From BJ22 sp021298375 (GTDB lineage: Bacteria; Planctomycetota; Planctomycetia; Pirellulales; Pirellulaceae), in assembly GCA_046343015.1 (NCBI GenBank), contig JBKDOL010000059.1, positions 1-64,000 on the forward strand: a stretch of DNA of 64,000 nucleotides. The letters are read 5' to 3'. Both the position numbers and the translations under genes were made by a program. Below the pieces are notes generated by a model, which worked only from the letters and a program-made list of their open reading frames with translations, had not been told where the DNA came from and ran no database searches. This document shows positions 26,784 to 35,681 of this stretch, in pieces. The first letter of the stretch is position 1. Every line of letters starts with the position of its first letter.

Positions 26784-28115
26784 ATGAGCAACAACCTCTC
26801 AACTCGATTGCCCCGCAATGCCTGGCTGCGCGACTACGGCATGTTGTTCGTACTGTTGCTGCTGGGGGGGCTGTTCAGCTGGCTGACGCTGAAGCCCCAG
26901 GCGCCTGTCGGCGGAGAAGCAGGCCGGCGCGTCGCGAACGCAATTCTGGAGCAGCATGGGAACTCTGCCCGGGTGCTGATTATTGGCCGCGACACGGCTG
27001 AGGACCGCGAGTTCACCGCAGCTGCGGCGGCCGCGCTCAAGGCTGCGGGCGCGACCCTGTATGGACAGGTCAATGGATCCGTCAGCGACGCCCGCTTCGC
27101 CCTGGAGCAACTGGTCCAAACCGGCCTGCAACTGGACGCGGTCGCCGCCAATGAAGTGACCGCGAAATGGAACATTTACGATCGTTTTGCCGAGGTTGGA
27201 TCGGCCAAGTGCGTGACGCCGGAGACTTACCTTTGGCCCGACTTCCTCAAATTGAGCAATCTCCTCGGGGTTGCCAATCAGACCTCGATTTACGCCTTGA
27301 TCGCGATTGGCATGACGATGGTGATCATCACAGGCGGCATCGACCTCTCCGTGGGAAGCTTGCTGGCGCTGGCCTCCGTGGTCACCGCTTTGATCATTCG
27401 CGACTGGGGTGGTGGCGCGGTCGCAAGCCCGACCATCGTTGCGCTGGCGATCGGCCTGGCACTGGCCAGCTGTGCCGCGGTCGGCTCGTTTCACGGGCTG
27501 ATGATTACCCTCGGGCGAGTTCCCCCCTTCGTCGTCACTCTCGGTACGATGTTGACCGCGCGCGGCCTTGCCCGGTGGCTTTCGGGAGGGCGTTCGATTC
27601 CCGAGTTACCAGCCTCCTTTCTCTGGTTAGGCGGAGGAAAGACGCTCGGTATCCCCCATCCGATTTTGCTGATGGTTGGACTCTATCTGGCCGCGCATTG
27701 GCTGATGTCCCGCACCGTCTTCGGACGATACGTTTACGCCTTGGGGGGCAATCCGGAAGCGGCCCGGCTCGCGGGTGTCCCGAATACCATGGTGTTGACG
27801 ATCGTCTACACCGCGTGCGGCCTGCTCGCCGGACTGGGTGGAGTGGTTCTCGCCTCGCAGCTTGGGGCAGGCGACCCGAAATTCGGAAACATGTACGAGT
27901 TGGAAGTCATCGCCGCCGTCGTGGTGGGAGGCACGTCGCTGGCAGGCGGGCAAGGAAAGATTTTTGGCACGCTGATCGGAGCGTTTATTATCGCCGTGAT
28001 CGGCAACGGCATGAACCTGGTCGGCCTCGACCCCGACTTGCAACTGGTCGTGCTCGGCGGCGTCCTGACTTTGGCGGTCTTGTTCGATGCCTTGGCTCGT
28101 CGCCGCGCAACCTGA
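26784..28115 (+). CDS. Sugar ABC transporter permease (RbsC-like) with extracytoplasmic insert
   Basis: 443 residues from ATG 26784, 7 bp after the ATPase stop. The C-terminal 285 residues are a standard BPD_transp_2 permease: SIYALIAIGMTMVIITGGIDLSVGS near 168-192, LGGNPEAARLAGV, and VVGGTSLAGGQGKIFGT. Unusually, residues 40-155 form an insert after the first membrane helix. It contains VLIIGRDTAEDREFTAAAAAALKAAGA and GLQLDAVAANE, which read like a half of a periplasmic binding domain. Ribose permeases normally lack this. The insert could bind a ligand or dock the binding protein; this is inference. Confidence 0.9.
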   Translation: MSNNLSTRLPRNAWLRDYGMLFVLLLLGGLFSWLTLKPQAPVGGEAGRRVANAILEQHGNSARVLIIGRDTAEDREFTAAAAAALKAAGATLYGQVNGSVSDARFALEQLVQTGLQLDAVAANEVTAKWNIYDRFAEVGSAKCVTPETYLWPDFLKLSNLLGVANQTSIYALIAIGMTMVIITGGIDLSVGSLLALASVVTALIIRDWGGGAVASPTIVALAIGLALASCAAVGSFHGLMITLGRVPPFVVTLGTMLTARGLARWLSGGRSIPELPASFLWLGGGKTLGIPHPILLMVGLYLAAHWLMSRTVFGRYVYALGGNPEAARLAGVPNTMVLTIVYTACGLLAGLGGVVLASQLGAGDPKFGNMYELEVIAAVVVGGTSLAGGQGKIFGTLIGAFIIAVIGNGMNLVGLDPDLQLVVLGGVLTLAVLFDALARRRAT

Positions 28116-28153
28116 GCCCGGGCGCGGCTTCGCCGCGGGTTCAGCGGGGAGCG

Positions 28154-28663
28154 TCAACTGCCTGGCCAGAGGCGGGTCGCTTCAAATCCTGCGACCGCCA
28201 CGGAACAGGAGAGGTTCAGGCTGCGCACATGTTCCGTCGTCGGAATGCGCAGCAGCCGCTCCGGATGCGCCGAGGTGATCGACTCAGGCAAGCCGCTCGT
28301 TTCACAGCCAAAGACGAGGGCGTCGCCCGGCTGGTACTGGATCTCCCGGAACGACGCGGTCGCCTTCTTGCTGAAATACCACCAGCGATTGGGCTGCAAG
28401 ACCGACTGCAGGTGCTCCCAATGGTCGACGATCTCCCAGTGGAGGTGCTGCCAGTAGTCCAGCCCCGCGCGGCGGAGTCGCTTTTCGTCGATTCGAAAGC
28501 CGAGCGGGCGGACAAGCCAGAGTTTGGCGCCGAGCGCAACACACGTCCGGCCGATCGCTCCGGTGTTGGGGGCGATTTCCGGTTGATGAAGGACAATGTG
28601 CAAGCGGGGCGGGACACCGTGTGACGGTGAATTTCCCGTCAACTCACTGTTGGAAAGCGACAT
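28154..28663 (-). CDS. trmL: tRNA (cytidine/uridine-34-2'-O)-methyltransferase
   Basis: 169 residues from ATG 28663; upstream in-frame codons lack family similarity. It is a minimal SPOUT enzyme: LHIVLHQPEIAPNTGAIGRTC at the N-terminus, then the trefoil knot with DALVFGCETSGLP and LRIPTTEHVRSLNLSCSVAVAGFE. These match TrmL, which methylates the wobble base of tRNA-Leu. It converges on the permease gene and diverges from ispG. Confidence 0.92.
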   Translation of the reverse strand: MSLSNSELTGNSPSHGVPPRLHIVLHQPEIAPNTGAIGRTCVALGAKLWLVRPLGFRIDEKRLRRAGLDYWQHLHWEIVDHWEHLQSVLQPNRWWYFSKKATASFREIQYQPGDALVFGCETSGLPESITSAHPERLLRIPTTEHVRSLNLSCSVAVAGFEATRLWPGS

Positions 28664-29070
28664 GCAGAGCTTAAAGGAGAGAGAGGAACGGAGGGGGTTG
28701 GCACGCGAGACCCAGCCGGAATGGATGGCAACTCGTTGAAGACGTTCCAATCGTAACTGATTCCATCCCCGAGCGGTCAGGGCAAAGGAGCGAGGATGTC
28801 GCAGGCGGTTGCTTGCCCCGAGGGGGTCGCGGTTACCCAAGCGGTTGACGGTTCGGCGATCGCCCGTGAAACTAGGGAGGGTCGCGGTACTTCGGGGTCG
28901 CGGTAACTACACGGCCAGCCGGTATACCCGCGGAGTTACCGATTCAGTTAGTTCATTCGAAGTGCGGGCCTGAGGTTCACCTGGAGCCAGAGTTTCTGCT
29001 GCCCCTGCCTCGCCGGTTTCTTTTGTCCGCGGTTCGCTTTTCAACGCTTTCCCTCTTTCAAGGTCTTCCC
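28664..29070. other. Divergent region upstream of trmL and ispG with short direct repeats
   Basis: 407 bases. Three copies of GGGTCGCGGT lie at about 28824, 28880 and 28895 (spread over 28823-28907). No gene is supported. They could be operator-like sites or chance. Confidence 0.5.
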
Positions 29071-30216
29071 GTGGTACAAATCACACGCAACCCAACGCGT
29101 CCCGTCGCCATTGGCTCGATCACCATAGGCGGAGGTCACCCGATCGCAGTCCAATCGATGACGGCGACCAAGACCACGGACATTCCAGCCACGGTGGAGT
29201 TGGTTCGGTTGCTGGAACAGGCGGGCGCTGATGTCGTCCGCATCGCCGTCGACAGCCGCAAGGACGCAGAGGCATTGGCTGAGATTCGGCGGCAGACGTC
29301 GGCGAATCTATCGGTCGACCTGCAGGAGAACTACCGGATGGCTGAGTTCGTCGCGCCCCACGTCAACAAGATTCGCTACAACCCCGGCCACCTTTATCAT
29401 CATGAAAAGGACAAAAGCTGGCAGGACAAGGTCCGCTGGCTGGTTGAGGTCGCAGGCAGTCATGACTGCGCGATTCGGGTTGGGGTAAATTGCGGCAGCG
29501 TCGACCCGGCAATCAAGGAAAAGTTTCCAGCGGAAGATTCGATTTCACCGATGCTCGCCAGTGCCGCGGAACATTGCGAGCTCCTGGACTCGCTTGGCTT
29601 CACCCGCTACGTCGTGTCACTGAAAGATTCCGATCCGCGAAAAGTGGTCGAGGTCAATCGCCGCTTTGCAGAGATGCGTCCCGATGTGCCTCTGCATTTG
29701 GGGGTCACGGAAGCCGGGTTGCCGCCGGACGGAATCATCAAGACCCGGGTCGCCTTTGAGCAGCTGATTGGGCGCGGAATTGGCGACACCCTGCGGGTCT
29801 CCCTGACGCTGCCCAATCACCGCAAAGGTGAGGAAATCACGGTCGGCCGGCAAATTGTGGAAGATATTTACGCCGGTCGCGTCCGTTCGGTGGTAGAGTT
29901 TTCCGCGGACCGGATGAACATCATTTCCTGCCCCAGTTGCTCGCGGGTTGAGAACGAGGCCTTTGTGCAGTTGGCTGAACAGGTTCGGGAGATGACCCGG
30001 TACGCCCAGGACCATGCAATCACGATTGCCGTGATGGGTTGTCGGGTGAACGGACCGGGCGAAACGGATGATGCCGACCTCGGTCTGTGGTGCGGTCCCA
30101 AGCATGTCAATCTGAAGCGGAAGACTGAGGAGTTGGGGGCGTTTCCCTACGACGAGATTCTCCCCCGGTTGAAGGCTGAGTTAGACGCACTGATCGCGGC
30201 GCGAGTCGGGGGTTAG
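29071..30216 (+). CDS. ispG: 4-hydroxy-3-methylbut-2-en-1-yl diphosphate synthase (flavodoxin), IspG/GcpE
   Basis: 381 residues from GTG 29071, with AAGGTC 7 bases upstream; earlier TTG starts add non-homologous residues. The enzyme makes HMBDP in the MEP isoprenoid pathway using a [4Fe-4S] cluster. Visible: VQSMTATKTTD, IRYNPGH, RVGVNCGS, then the cluster ligands ISCPSC and GCRVNGPGE. Length and order match the bacterial short form. The stop codon overlaps the start of a heptamer tandem array, and mgtE follows. Confidence 0.95.
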   Translation: MVQITRNPTRPVAIGSITIGGGHPIAVQSMTATKTTDIPATVELVRLLEQAGADVVRIAVDSRKDAEALAEIRRQTSANLSVDLQENYRMAEFVAPHVNKIRYNPGHLYHHEKDKSWQDKVRWLVEVAGSHDCAIRVGVNCGSVDPAIKEKFPAEDSISPMLASAAEHCELLDSLGFTRYVVSLKDSDPRKVVEVNRRFAEMRPDVPLHLGVTEAGLPPDGIIKTRVAFEQLIGRGIGDTLRVSLTLPNHRKGEEITVGRQIVEDIYAGRVRSVVEFSADRMNIISCPSCSRVENEAFVQLAEQVREMTRYAQDHAITIAVMGCRVNGPGETDDADLGLWCGPKHVNLKRKTEELGAFPYDEILPRLKAELDALIAARVGG

Positions 30217-30254
30217 TTGTTAGTTGTTGGTTGTTGGTTGTTGGTTGTTGGTTG
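30213..30254. repeat. Heptanucleotide tandem array, TTRGTTG
   Basis: Six 7-bp units: two of TTAGTTG, then four of TTGGTTG. The first unit overlaps the ispG stop codon. It lies 50 bp before a second heptamer array of unrelated sequence. Confidence 0.92.
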
Positions 30255-30304
30255 GAGGGGACAGAGAGAATCTCGCCTCGCTCCGGCCAGCAGCGCGAAA
30301 AATT

Positions 30305-30374
30305 CCGCATTCCGCATTCCGCATTCCGCATTCCGCATTCCGCATTCCGCATTCCGCATTCCGCATTCCGCATG
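30305..30374. repeat. Heptanucleotide tandem array, CCGCATT, ending at mgtE start
   Basis: Nine perfect CCGCATT units (30305-30367), then a tenth CCGCATG whose ATG is the mgtE start codon. No ribosome site precedes that ATG. Because 7 is not a multiple of 3, all three frames are open and each reads a repeated IPHSAFR peptide. One unit gained or lost shifts any upstream reading frame. Confidence 0.92.
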
Positions 30375-31730
30375 GTCAACACGCTCTTTCTGCCGGAACT
30401 TCGCGAGATGCTGGCCGAGCACAACAGCGAGGATCTGCGCGAGTTCTGCCTGGCCCTGCATCCTTCACGGATTGCGGAGTTCATGGATGGGCTGAGTGCA
30501 GATGAAGCCTGGCAAGTGCTGCGGCACGCCGACGCGGACACGCGGGTGCAGATTTTCGAGTACTTCACTCACGATCGCCAAAAAGAGATCATCGAGACCC
30601 AGGATCGGCAGGAAGTCGCCGCATTGGTCCTGGACATTGCTTCCGATGAGCGAGTCGACATTCTGGCGGGGATTGACGAGGCGGTCGTCGCGGAACTGCT
30701 CCAGCGACTTCCGGCGGAAGAGCGGCGAGACATTTTGCGGCTCAGCCAATACCCTGATGGAACGGCCGGTGCGGTGATGGCGACGGAGTTTGTCCGCCTG
30801 CCGGAAGACTTGACTGTGCGTCAGGCGGTCGATGAGATCAGCCGCCAGTCCGAGACGTACGAGACGATCTACTACCTTTACATTGTCGACCACGAGAATC
30901 ACTTGCGCGGCGTTGTTTCGGCCCGCCAGCTCCTGGCGGCGATGCGCCATCCGGAAACCAGGATTGCCGAGGTGATGGAGACAGCGCTCACGACCGTGAA
31001 TGTGATGGACGACGAAGAAGAGGTCGTCAACAAGGTCGCCAAAATGGACTTGCTCGCCATTCCCGTTGTCGATCAGGAGCGTCACATTGTCGGGATCATC
31101 ACGCACGATGACGTGATCGATGTCGTCCGAGCCACGGCCACCGAAGATCAGCTTCGTGCGGCGGGTGTCGAGCCCCTGGAAGACACCTACCTGCGTACCT
31201 CGATCTGGACACTCGGCTGGAAGCGGGGCATCTGGCTCGGCCTGCTCTTTCTCGGTTCGACGCTCACGGCTCTGGCGCTGAAGTCCTACAACCAGGAGGT
31301 CGCTGATTGGGAATGGCTGGTTCTGTTCCTGCCGCTGATCATCAGCACGGGCGGCAATTCGGGCAGCCAATCGTCAACCTTGATCATCACCGCGCTTTCC
31401 CGCGGACACATTACGCTCGCCGACTGGAGCCGGATCGTCTTGCGCGAATTGATGATGGGGCTGGGCTTGGGGCTGGGCTTGAGCCTGCTTGGCTTGGTCA
31501 TTGCGCCGCTGGTGTTCGAGGTCAAGGACGTGCGGCAACTGCTGGTTTTGCCGATGACGGTTTGGGCAGTGGTGATTTGTGGCACGGTGACCGGTTCGAT
31601 TTTGCCGCTGGTGTTCAAGCGAATTGGTTGGGAGCCGGCCTTGATGAGCAATCCGTTTGTGGCGGTGATTATGGACGTGCTTGGCACCGTGATTTACATG
31701 AACGTCGCTTTGGCCCTGATTCTGAAGTAG
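30372..31730 (+). CDS. mgtE: Magnesium transporter MgtE
   Basis: 452 residues. The order is an N-domain of helical repeats (LREMLAEHNSEDLREFCLALHP through LRLSQYPDGTAGAVMATEFV), two CBS domains (about 140-255, with YLYIVDHENHLRGVVSARQLL and IPVVDQERHIVGIITHDDV), then five membrane helices with LIISTGGNSGSQSSTLIITALSRG, the conserved pore motif. The CBS/N domains gate the channel by Mg2+. The chosen ATG is the last codon of a CCGCATT array; upstream ATG or GTG starts would add the repeat peptide. No Mg2+ riboswitch is visible. Confidence 0.93.
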   Translation: MVNTLFLPELREMLAEHNSEDLREFCLALHPSRIAEFMDGLSADEAWQVLRHADADTRVQIFEYFTHDRQKEIIETQDRQEVAALVLDIASDERVDILAGIDEAVVAELLQRLPAEERRDILRLSQYPDGTAGAVMATEFVRLPEDLTVRQAVDEISRQSETYETIYYLYIVDHENHLRGVVSARQLLAAMRHPETRIAEVMETALTTVNVMDDEEEVVNKVAKMDLLAIPVVDQERHIVGIITHDDVIDVVRATATEDQLRAAGVEPLEDTYLRTSIWTLGWKRGIWLGLLFLGSTLTALALKSYNQEVADWEWLVLFLPLIISTGGNSGSQSSTLIITALSRGHITLADWSRIVLRELMMGLGLGLGLSLLGLVIAPLVFEVKDVRQLLVLPMTVWAVVICGTVTGSILPLVFKRIGWEPALMSNPFVAVIMDVLGTVIYMNVALALILK

Positions 31731-32278
31731 GCAAATTTCGCCGGCTGGGGTGCCCGAGCAGTCTGGCTCTCCCCGAGCGAGCGGAAGTGCGGCATTCCCC
31801 GCCGCACGGTTGCGCACTGAAATTCCTGCTGGGAAAACGATGTCTGGGGACTGTCCGGCGGGAGGGTGGCTCTTTTTTCTCCGGAAATCAAAAAACGGCC
31901 GTCGCTCAGCCTGGTTTGGCGACGGTGGCCGCCGGCTCGGCAGACGAAACGAGCCTCGGATCGGCTCAAACAGAGGTTTCATGCCGCCCCTCAAACCCGG
32001 CAACCTGCGAAGCTTGGCGAGCTGTGCGGCTGCGATCCGCGATTTTCGGCCCGACCCGAATTTTTTGCCTAGAGTTGCAAGGTCGTGCAATCCGAATAGA
32101 ATTTCGAACTGCGCTTTTGCCGCCCGGATTGGCGGTAAAGTCTAGAAATCGGCGACTTTCCGCCCCATCTGTCGGCTCCCACCATGAAGTCGATCGTCCG
32201 CATGAGGCAGGCCAGTCCGCTTTCTTAAGGCAAGCTGTCAGAGCGACCGCTTCTTAAACCGCGAGATTCTCCCCTACT
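31731..32278. other. Intergenic region between mgtE and the oxoamine synthase gene
   Basis: 548 bases with no supported gene. A hairpin at about 31897-31930 (GGCCGTCGC/GCGACGG with six A before it) would read as a terminator only on the minus strand, where no gene ends. The promoter of the oxoamine synthase pair should be near the right end. Confidence 0.5.
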
Positions 32279-33571
32279 ATGGCCGACATTTTCGACAAGT
32301 GTGACGAGTTCTGGGCTCGAATGACCAAAATCGCGGGCGAAGAACACATGGTCGCGCTGCGAAATACTTTCTTTCGCAAGTTTCCGATCACCAACTGCAC
32401 CCCGATCATCAACAAGGATGGCCGGGAGTTGCTCCAGGTCTCCGTCAATGATTACCTTGGCTTTGCGAGCCACCCCGAAGTGATCGCGGCTGCCACGGAA
32501 GTCTGCAAGGTGCACGGAATCGGGACCCCGCTGGGCGCCCGCCCGCTGACCGGCAACACCGAACTGCATGTGCGCCTCGAAGCCGAACTGTCGAAATACC
32601 GCCTGACCGAATCGTCTCTGGTCTACAACCTTGGCTTGACCGCCATGTCGGGCACGATCGCCTGCCTGGTCGGCCGCAAGGAGCGGATCTTTGTTGACGC
32701 TTACGCGCACAGCTGCATCCACGACGGTGCCCGACTCTGCAAGGGCGAGGCGAGCTGGTTTGCCCATAACGACATGGAAGATTTGGAGCAGCAGCTCAAG
32801 CAAGTTCCGCTCGACACCCCGAAGCTGATTGCGGTCGACGGCGTCTACGGCATGACCGGCGATCTGGCTCCGTTGCATCAATTGGTGGAGCTGAAGCACA
32901 AGTACAAGGCCCGGCTCTTCGTCGATGACGCCCACGGCACAGGCGTGCTCGGCGATCACGGACGCGGGACTTGCGAACTTTTCGGCGTGGAAGATGAAGT
33001 CGACCTCCACGGCGGCACTTTTGCCAAGTCGTTCGGCACCTTCGGCGGTTACATCTGCGGTCCGGAACACGTGCTCCGGTATGTTCGCCATGTTTCGCCA
33101 GGCTTTATGCTCACCAAGGCCTTGCCCGCGGCAATTGTCGCCGCGACGCTCAAGTCGCTGGAATTGATGCAGAAGCACCCCGAGCGACGGCTGAAGCTCT
33201 GGGAAAACATCAATTATCTGCGAGCCGGGCTGCGCAACGCCGGCTTTGCGATTGGAAATCCTCAGGGTGCAGTGACCAGCATCTTCACGCGTGGCGTGAC
33301 GGCCCTGCATGCCGTCAAACTGCTGGAAGAGCACTACGACATCATCGTCAACCCGGTGATGTATCCGGCGGTGCCCTATGGAACATCCATCATCCGGATG
33401 ACTCCGAGTGCCCTGCATTCGACTGACCAGATGCAACGCCTGGTCGACGCTTTGGTTGACGTGGCCAAAAAGATTCCTCTGCTGGAAGGCAACAACGCTG
33501 CTGCCCAGCGATTTGGCCATGCCGAAACCGAGTCTGGATCGCATGAGCCCATTGAACCGTCTGCGCATTGA
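32279..33571 (+). CDS. Alpha-oxoamine synthase (serine palmitoyltransferase / AONS-like)
   Basis: 430 residues. A PLP-dependent enzyme of the family with 8-amino-7-oxononanoate synthase, KBL and serine palmitoyltransferase. Seen: VNDYLGFASHP, YNLGLTAMSG, AYAHSCIHDG (H for PLP stacking near 144), FVDDAHGTGVLG (D216/H219) and the PLP lysine K250 in GGTFAKSFGTFGGY. The segments HNDMEDLE and GRGTCELFG resemble bacterial serine palmitoyltransferases, but family discrimination by eye is weak. No biotin genes are adjacent. The next gene, a GNAT-fold acyltransferase, overlaps by 29 bp, so the products likely act together. Confidence 0.85.
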   Translation: MADIFDKCDEFWARMTKIAGEEHMVALRNTFFRKFPITNCTPIINKDGRELLQVSVNDYLGFASHPEVIAAATEVCKVHGIGTPLGARPLTGNTELHVRLEAELSKYRLTESSLVYNLGLTAMSGTIACLVGRKERIFVDAYAHSCIHDGARLCKGEASWFAHNDMEDLEQQLKQVPLDTPKLIAVDGVYGMTGDLAPLHQLVELKHKYKARLFVDDAHGTGVLGDHGRGTCELFGVEDEVDLHGGTFAKSFGTFGGYICGPEHVLRYVRHVSPGFMLTKALPAAIVAATLKSLELMQKHPERRLKLWENINYLRAGLRNAGFAIGNPQGAVTSIFTRGVTALHAVKLLEEHYDIIVNPVMYPAVPYGTSIIRMTPSALHSTDQMQRLVDALVDVAKKIPLLEGNNAAAQRFGHAETESGSHEPIEPSAH

Positions 33572-34685
33572 AACTGTTCGGACCGCCCGGCAACGGTCTG
33601 ACTTTTACCGAGTCCGGCGTGAGATTTACCGCAGCGACCCCGCTGCGGTAATTCCGTTTCGGAAAATGGAGTGGTCTTTTCTTAACCCCTCCGTTCATCC
33701 CTTCTATCTCCACGCGCGGCGGGAAGTCTTTCTCGCTTACGAAGGCAACCGCCCCGTTGGCCGAATCGCGGCGATCGTGGATGACCTGCACAACCAGCAC
33801 TATGCCGATCGGCTGGGCTTTTTCGGCTTCTTCGAGTGCCCCCCGGATCAGGAAGTCGCCGACCGGTTGCTGAACGCCGCCGCCGACTATCTCGTTTCGC
33901 AGGGTCGCGACCAGGTCCGCGGACCGATGAACCCTTCGATGAAGGGTGAGTTCGGCGTGCTCGTCGAGGGGCATCAGCACGCGCCTCGGGTGATGATGGC
34001 CCACACCACCAATTACTACGCCCAACTTCTGGAGACGTTTGGCTTTGAGACTGTCAAGCGATTCCATGCCTACAGCCTGGACGTAGCCAATGACCCGGAT
34101 TGGGGTAACAAAGTCGCCCGGATGCGCGCTCTTTCGGATCGGATCTGCGCCCGCTTCCCCGACTTGAAAGTGGAACCGGCGACTAAAGCGAATGTCGAAC
34201 AACGGCTCTACGAGATCAACACGATCGGAAACCACATCCGCAGCGTTGGCTGGGGCTTTGTCCCGCTGACCTCGGAGGAGTTGACTTACATGGTCAACCA
34301 GCTCCGACGCGTGATCGATCCTCGCGCGGTGGTGACGGCCCATTACAAAAACGAGTTGGTGGGATACGTGGTCACGGTTCCCGATGTGAACTGGGCAATC
34401 AAACGGACGAAGGGGCCTTATGATTGGCTGCGGTTTGCTCAAATGCCACGCCTATTGAAAAAAATCAGGCAATGCCGTTTGATTGCAATCGGGGTCCATC
34501 CCGATTTTCGGAGGAAGGGAATCAATACTGTCCTGACCAAGAAAATGTTCGACATCACAAACGACTACGACCACTGGGAATTCGGCTGGATCGCAGAAGA
34601 CAACACCGCTTCGATTGGAGCCTTGTCGAGTGCCGTGCCGCTGGACCGCTACCGGGTTTACCACGTCTATCAGCGAGCACTTTGA
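33543..34685 (+). CDS. GNAT-fold acyltransferase-like protein (YghO-like)
   Basis: 380 residues from ATG 33543, inside the previous gene (29-bp overlap, different frame). It contains FYRVRREIYRSDPAAVIPFRKMEW, NRPVGRIAAIVDDLHNQHYADRLGFFGFFEC and RGPMNPSMKGEFGVLV, the pattern of a widespread family of double-GNAT-like proteins. C-terminal LIAIGVHPDFRRKGINTVL is a classical acetyl-CoA-binding motif with the R/Q-x-x-G-x-G/A-like loop. A related fold is reported for bacterial ceramide synthase, so coupling to a serine palmitoyltransferase-like partner suggests N-acylation of a long-chain base. This is inference; sugar or amino acid acylation is possible. Confidence 0.8.
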   Translation: MSPLNRLRIETVRTARQRSDFYRVRREIYRSDPAAVIPFRKMEWSFLNPSVHPFYLHARREVFLAYEGNRPVGRIAAIVDDLHNQHYADRLGFFGFFECPPDQEVADRLLNAAADYLVSQGRDQVRGPMNPSMKGEFGVLVEGHQHAPRVMMAHTTNYYAQLLETFGFETVKRFHAYSLDVANDPDWGNKVARMRALSDRICARFPDLKVEPATKANVEQRLYEINTIGNHIRSVGWGFVPLTSEELTYMVNQLRRVIDPRAVVTAHYKNELVGYVVTVPDVNWAIKRTKGPYDWLRFAQMPRLLKKIRQCRLIAIGVHPDFRRKGINTVLTKKMFDITNDYDHWEFGWIAEDNTASIGALSSAVPLDRYRVYHVYQRAL

Positions 34686-34880
34686 TTGCCGCATTTCCGG
34701 GAATCGGTGGTAAGGTGCGACCAACCTTCGCTTCCGCCACTCCCTGAATTTCCGGGGCAGCCTCTGCGAAATGCCCGATGCGTTCCGTATAATTGGAGCA
34801 GCCTTGTCGGTAGTCGTTCAGCAATCGATTATGCGCGTGTTCCTACAGCCCCCTTTCCTCCGGGTTTGAGAGTTGCCCCC

Positions 34881-35681
34881 ATGCATCGCGTTTACCTTAC
34901 CTGTCTGGTTTTTTCCCTGCTGCAGCTGCTGTCCGCCGCACTCCCGGCGCAAACCCCGGTTCGCTCAATCGTGGTCACGGGCCAGGCCGAGAAGGAACTC
35001 GCTCCCGATCGATACACCGTTGCGGTCTCAATTCAGGTCGAGGGCAAAACGACGGAGCTCGCTCGAGCCGAATTCCGCAAACGCCTGGAACAGGTTCGCT
35101 CCACCTTCAATGACATGGATTTTCCCGACCTGACACTGGTCCCCAGTGGCCGAACCATCAGCGACAACCCGCAGTTCAATCCGCAGCAGATGCAGATCAT
35201 GATGATGGGTGAAGGTGGAGCCGAGCCCACTGCCAGTGAGGCGTTTTACATCCGCGAGGAACTCCAATTCCAGTGGCGGGCAGCTCCGCAAACTTCCCAG
35301 GCAGATCTGGAGCAAGGCTTGGGAAGCCTGCTCGATCGGATCCGGACCGAAAAACTCGATTTCGCCGGCAAGACGGACGTCAACTATTACCCCCCCAGAG
35401 CAAACAACCTAGTGAACGGAAGTCACAGCCAAATCCAGCAGGAGCTGCGGGCCCTCCGCGCCGCCGCACTGGAAGATGCCAAGAACCAGGCGAGTGAAAT
35501 CGCAGCCTTGGCCGGTGGAAAGTTGGGGCGTGTCCTCGAAGTCGAACTCCCCACCGACTCCGAGTCAGTTTCGCACAGCCAAATACCCATGGCAGAGATG
35601 GTGGACACGCCGTACAGCTGCAGACTGGGCAGCAAATTGAAATTGAAATCCTCCGTCCGGGTGAAGTTCGAGCTGGAATAG
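34881..35681 (+). CDS. Secreted SIMPL domain (DUF541) protein
   Basis: 266 residues from ATG 34881. A signal peptide covers about 1-23. SIVVTGQAEKELAPDRYTVAVSIQVEGKTT is the typical SIMPL start, and RAAALEDAKNQASEIAALAGGKLGRVLEVEL the typical second motif. These proteins are periplasmic or surface; some relate to oxidative stress (YggE). An insert at about 85-120 is Met/Gln-rich. Monocistronic. Confidence 0.9.
   Translation: MHRVYLTCLVFSLLQLLSAALPAQTPVRSIVVTGQAEKELAPDRYTVAVSIQVEGKTTELARAEFRKRLEQVRSTFNDMDFPDLTLVPSGRTISDNPQFNPQQMQIMMMGEGGAEPTASEAFYIREELQFQWRAAPQTSQADLEQGLGSLLDRIRTEKLDFAGKTDVNYYPPRANNLVNGSHSQIQQELRALRAAALEDAKNQASEIAALAGGKLGRVLEVELPTDSESVSHSQIPMAEMVDTPYSCRLGSKLKLKSSVRVKFELE

Noticed and set aside
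27167..28624. Open frame overlapping permease and trmL (485 codons, plus strand)
   Set aside because: It shares DNA with two conserved genes in another frame and has Arg-rich composition typical of a shifted frame.
30305..30374. Repeat array considered as CRISPR
   Set aside because: Units are 7 bp and adjacent with no spacers, so it is a simple tandem array.
31897..31930. Hairpin with A run considered as a terminator
   Set aside because: It would only work on the minus strand, where no gene ends nearby.
32225..33568. Long open frame opposite the oxoamine synthase gene (447 codons, minus strand)
   Set aside because: It is antisense to a well-conserved enzyme; open antisense frames are expected in GC-rich genes with biased third positions, and no ribosome site or family match is seen.
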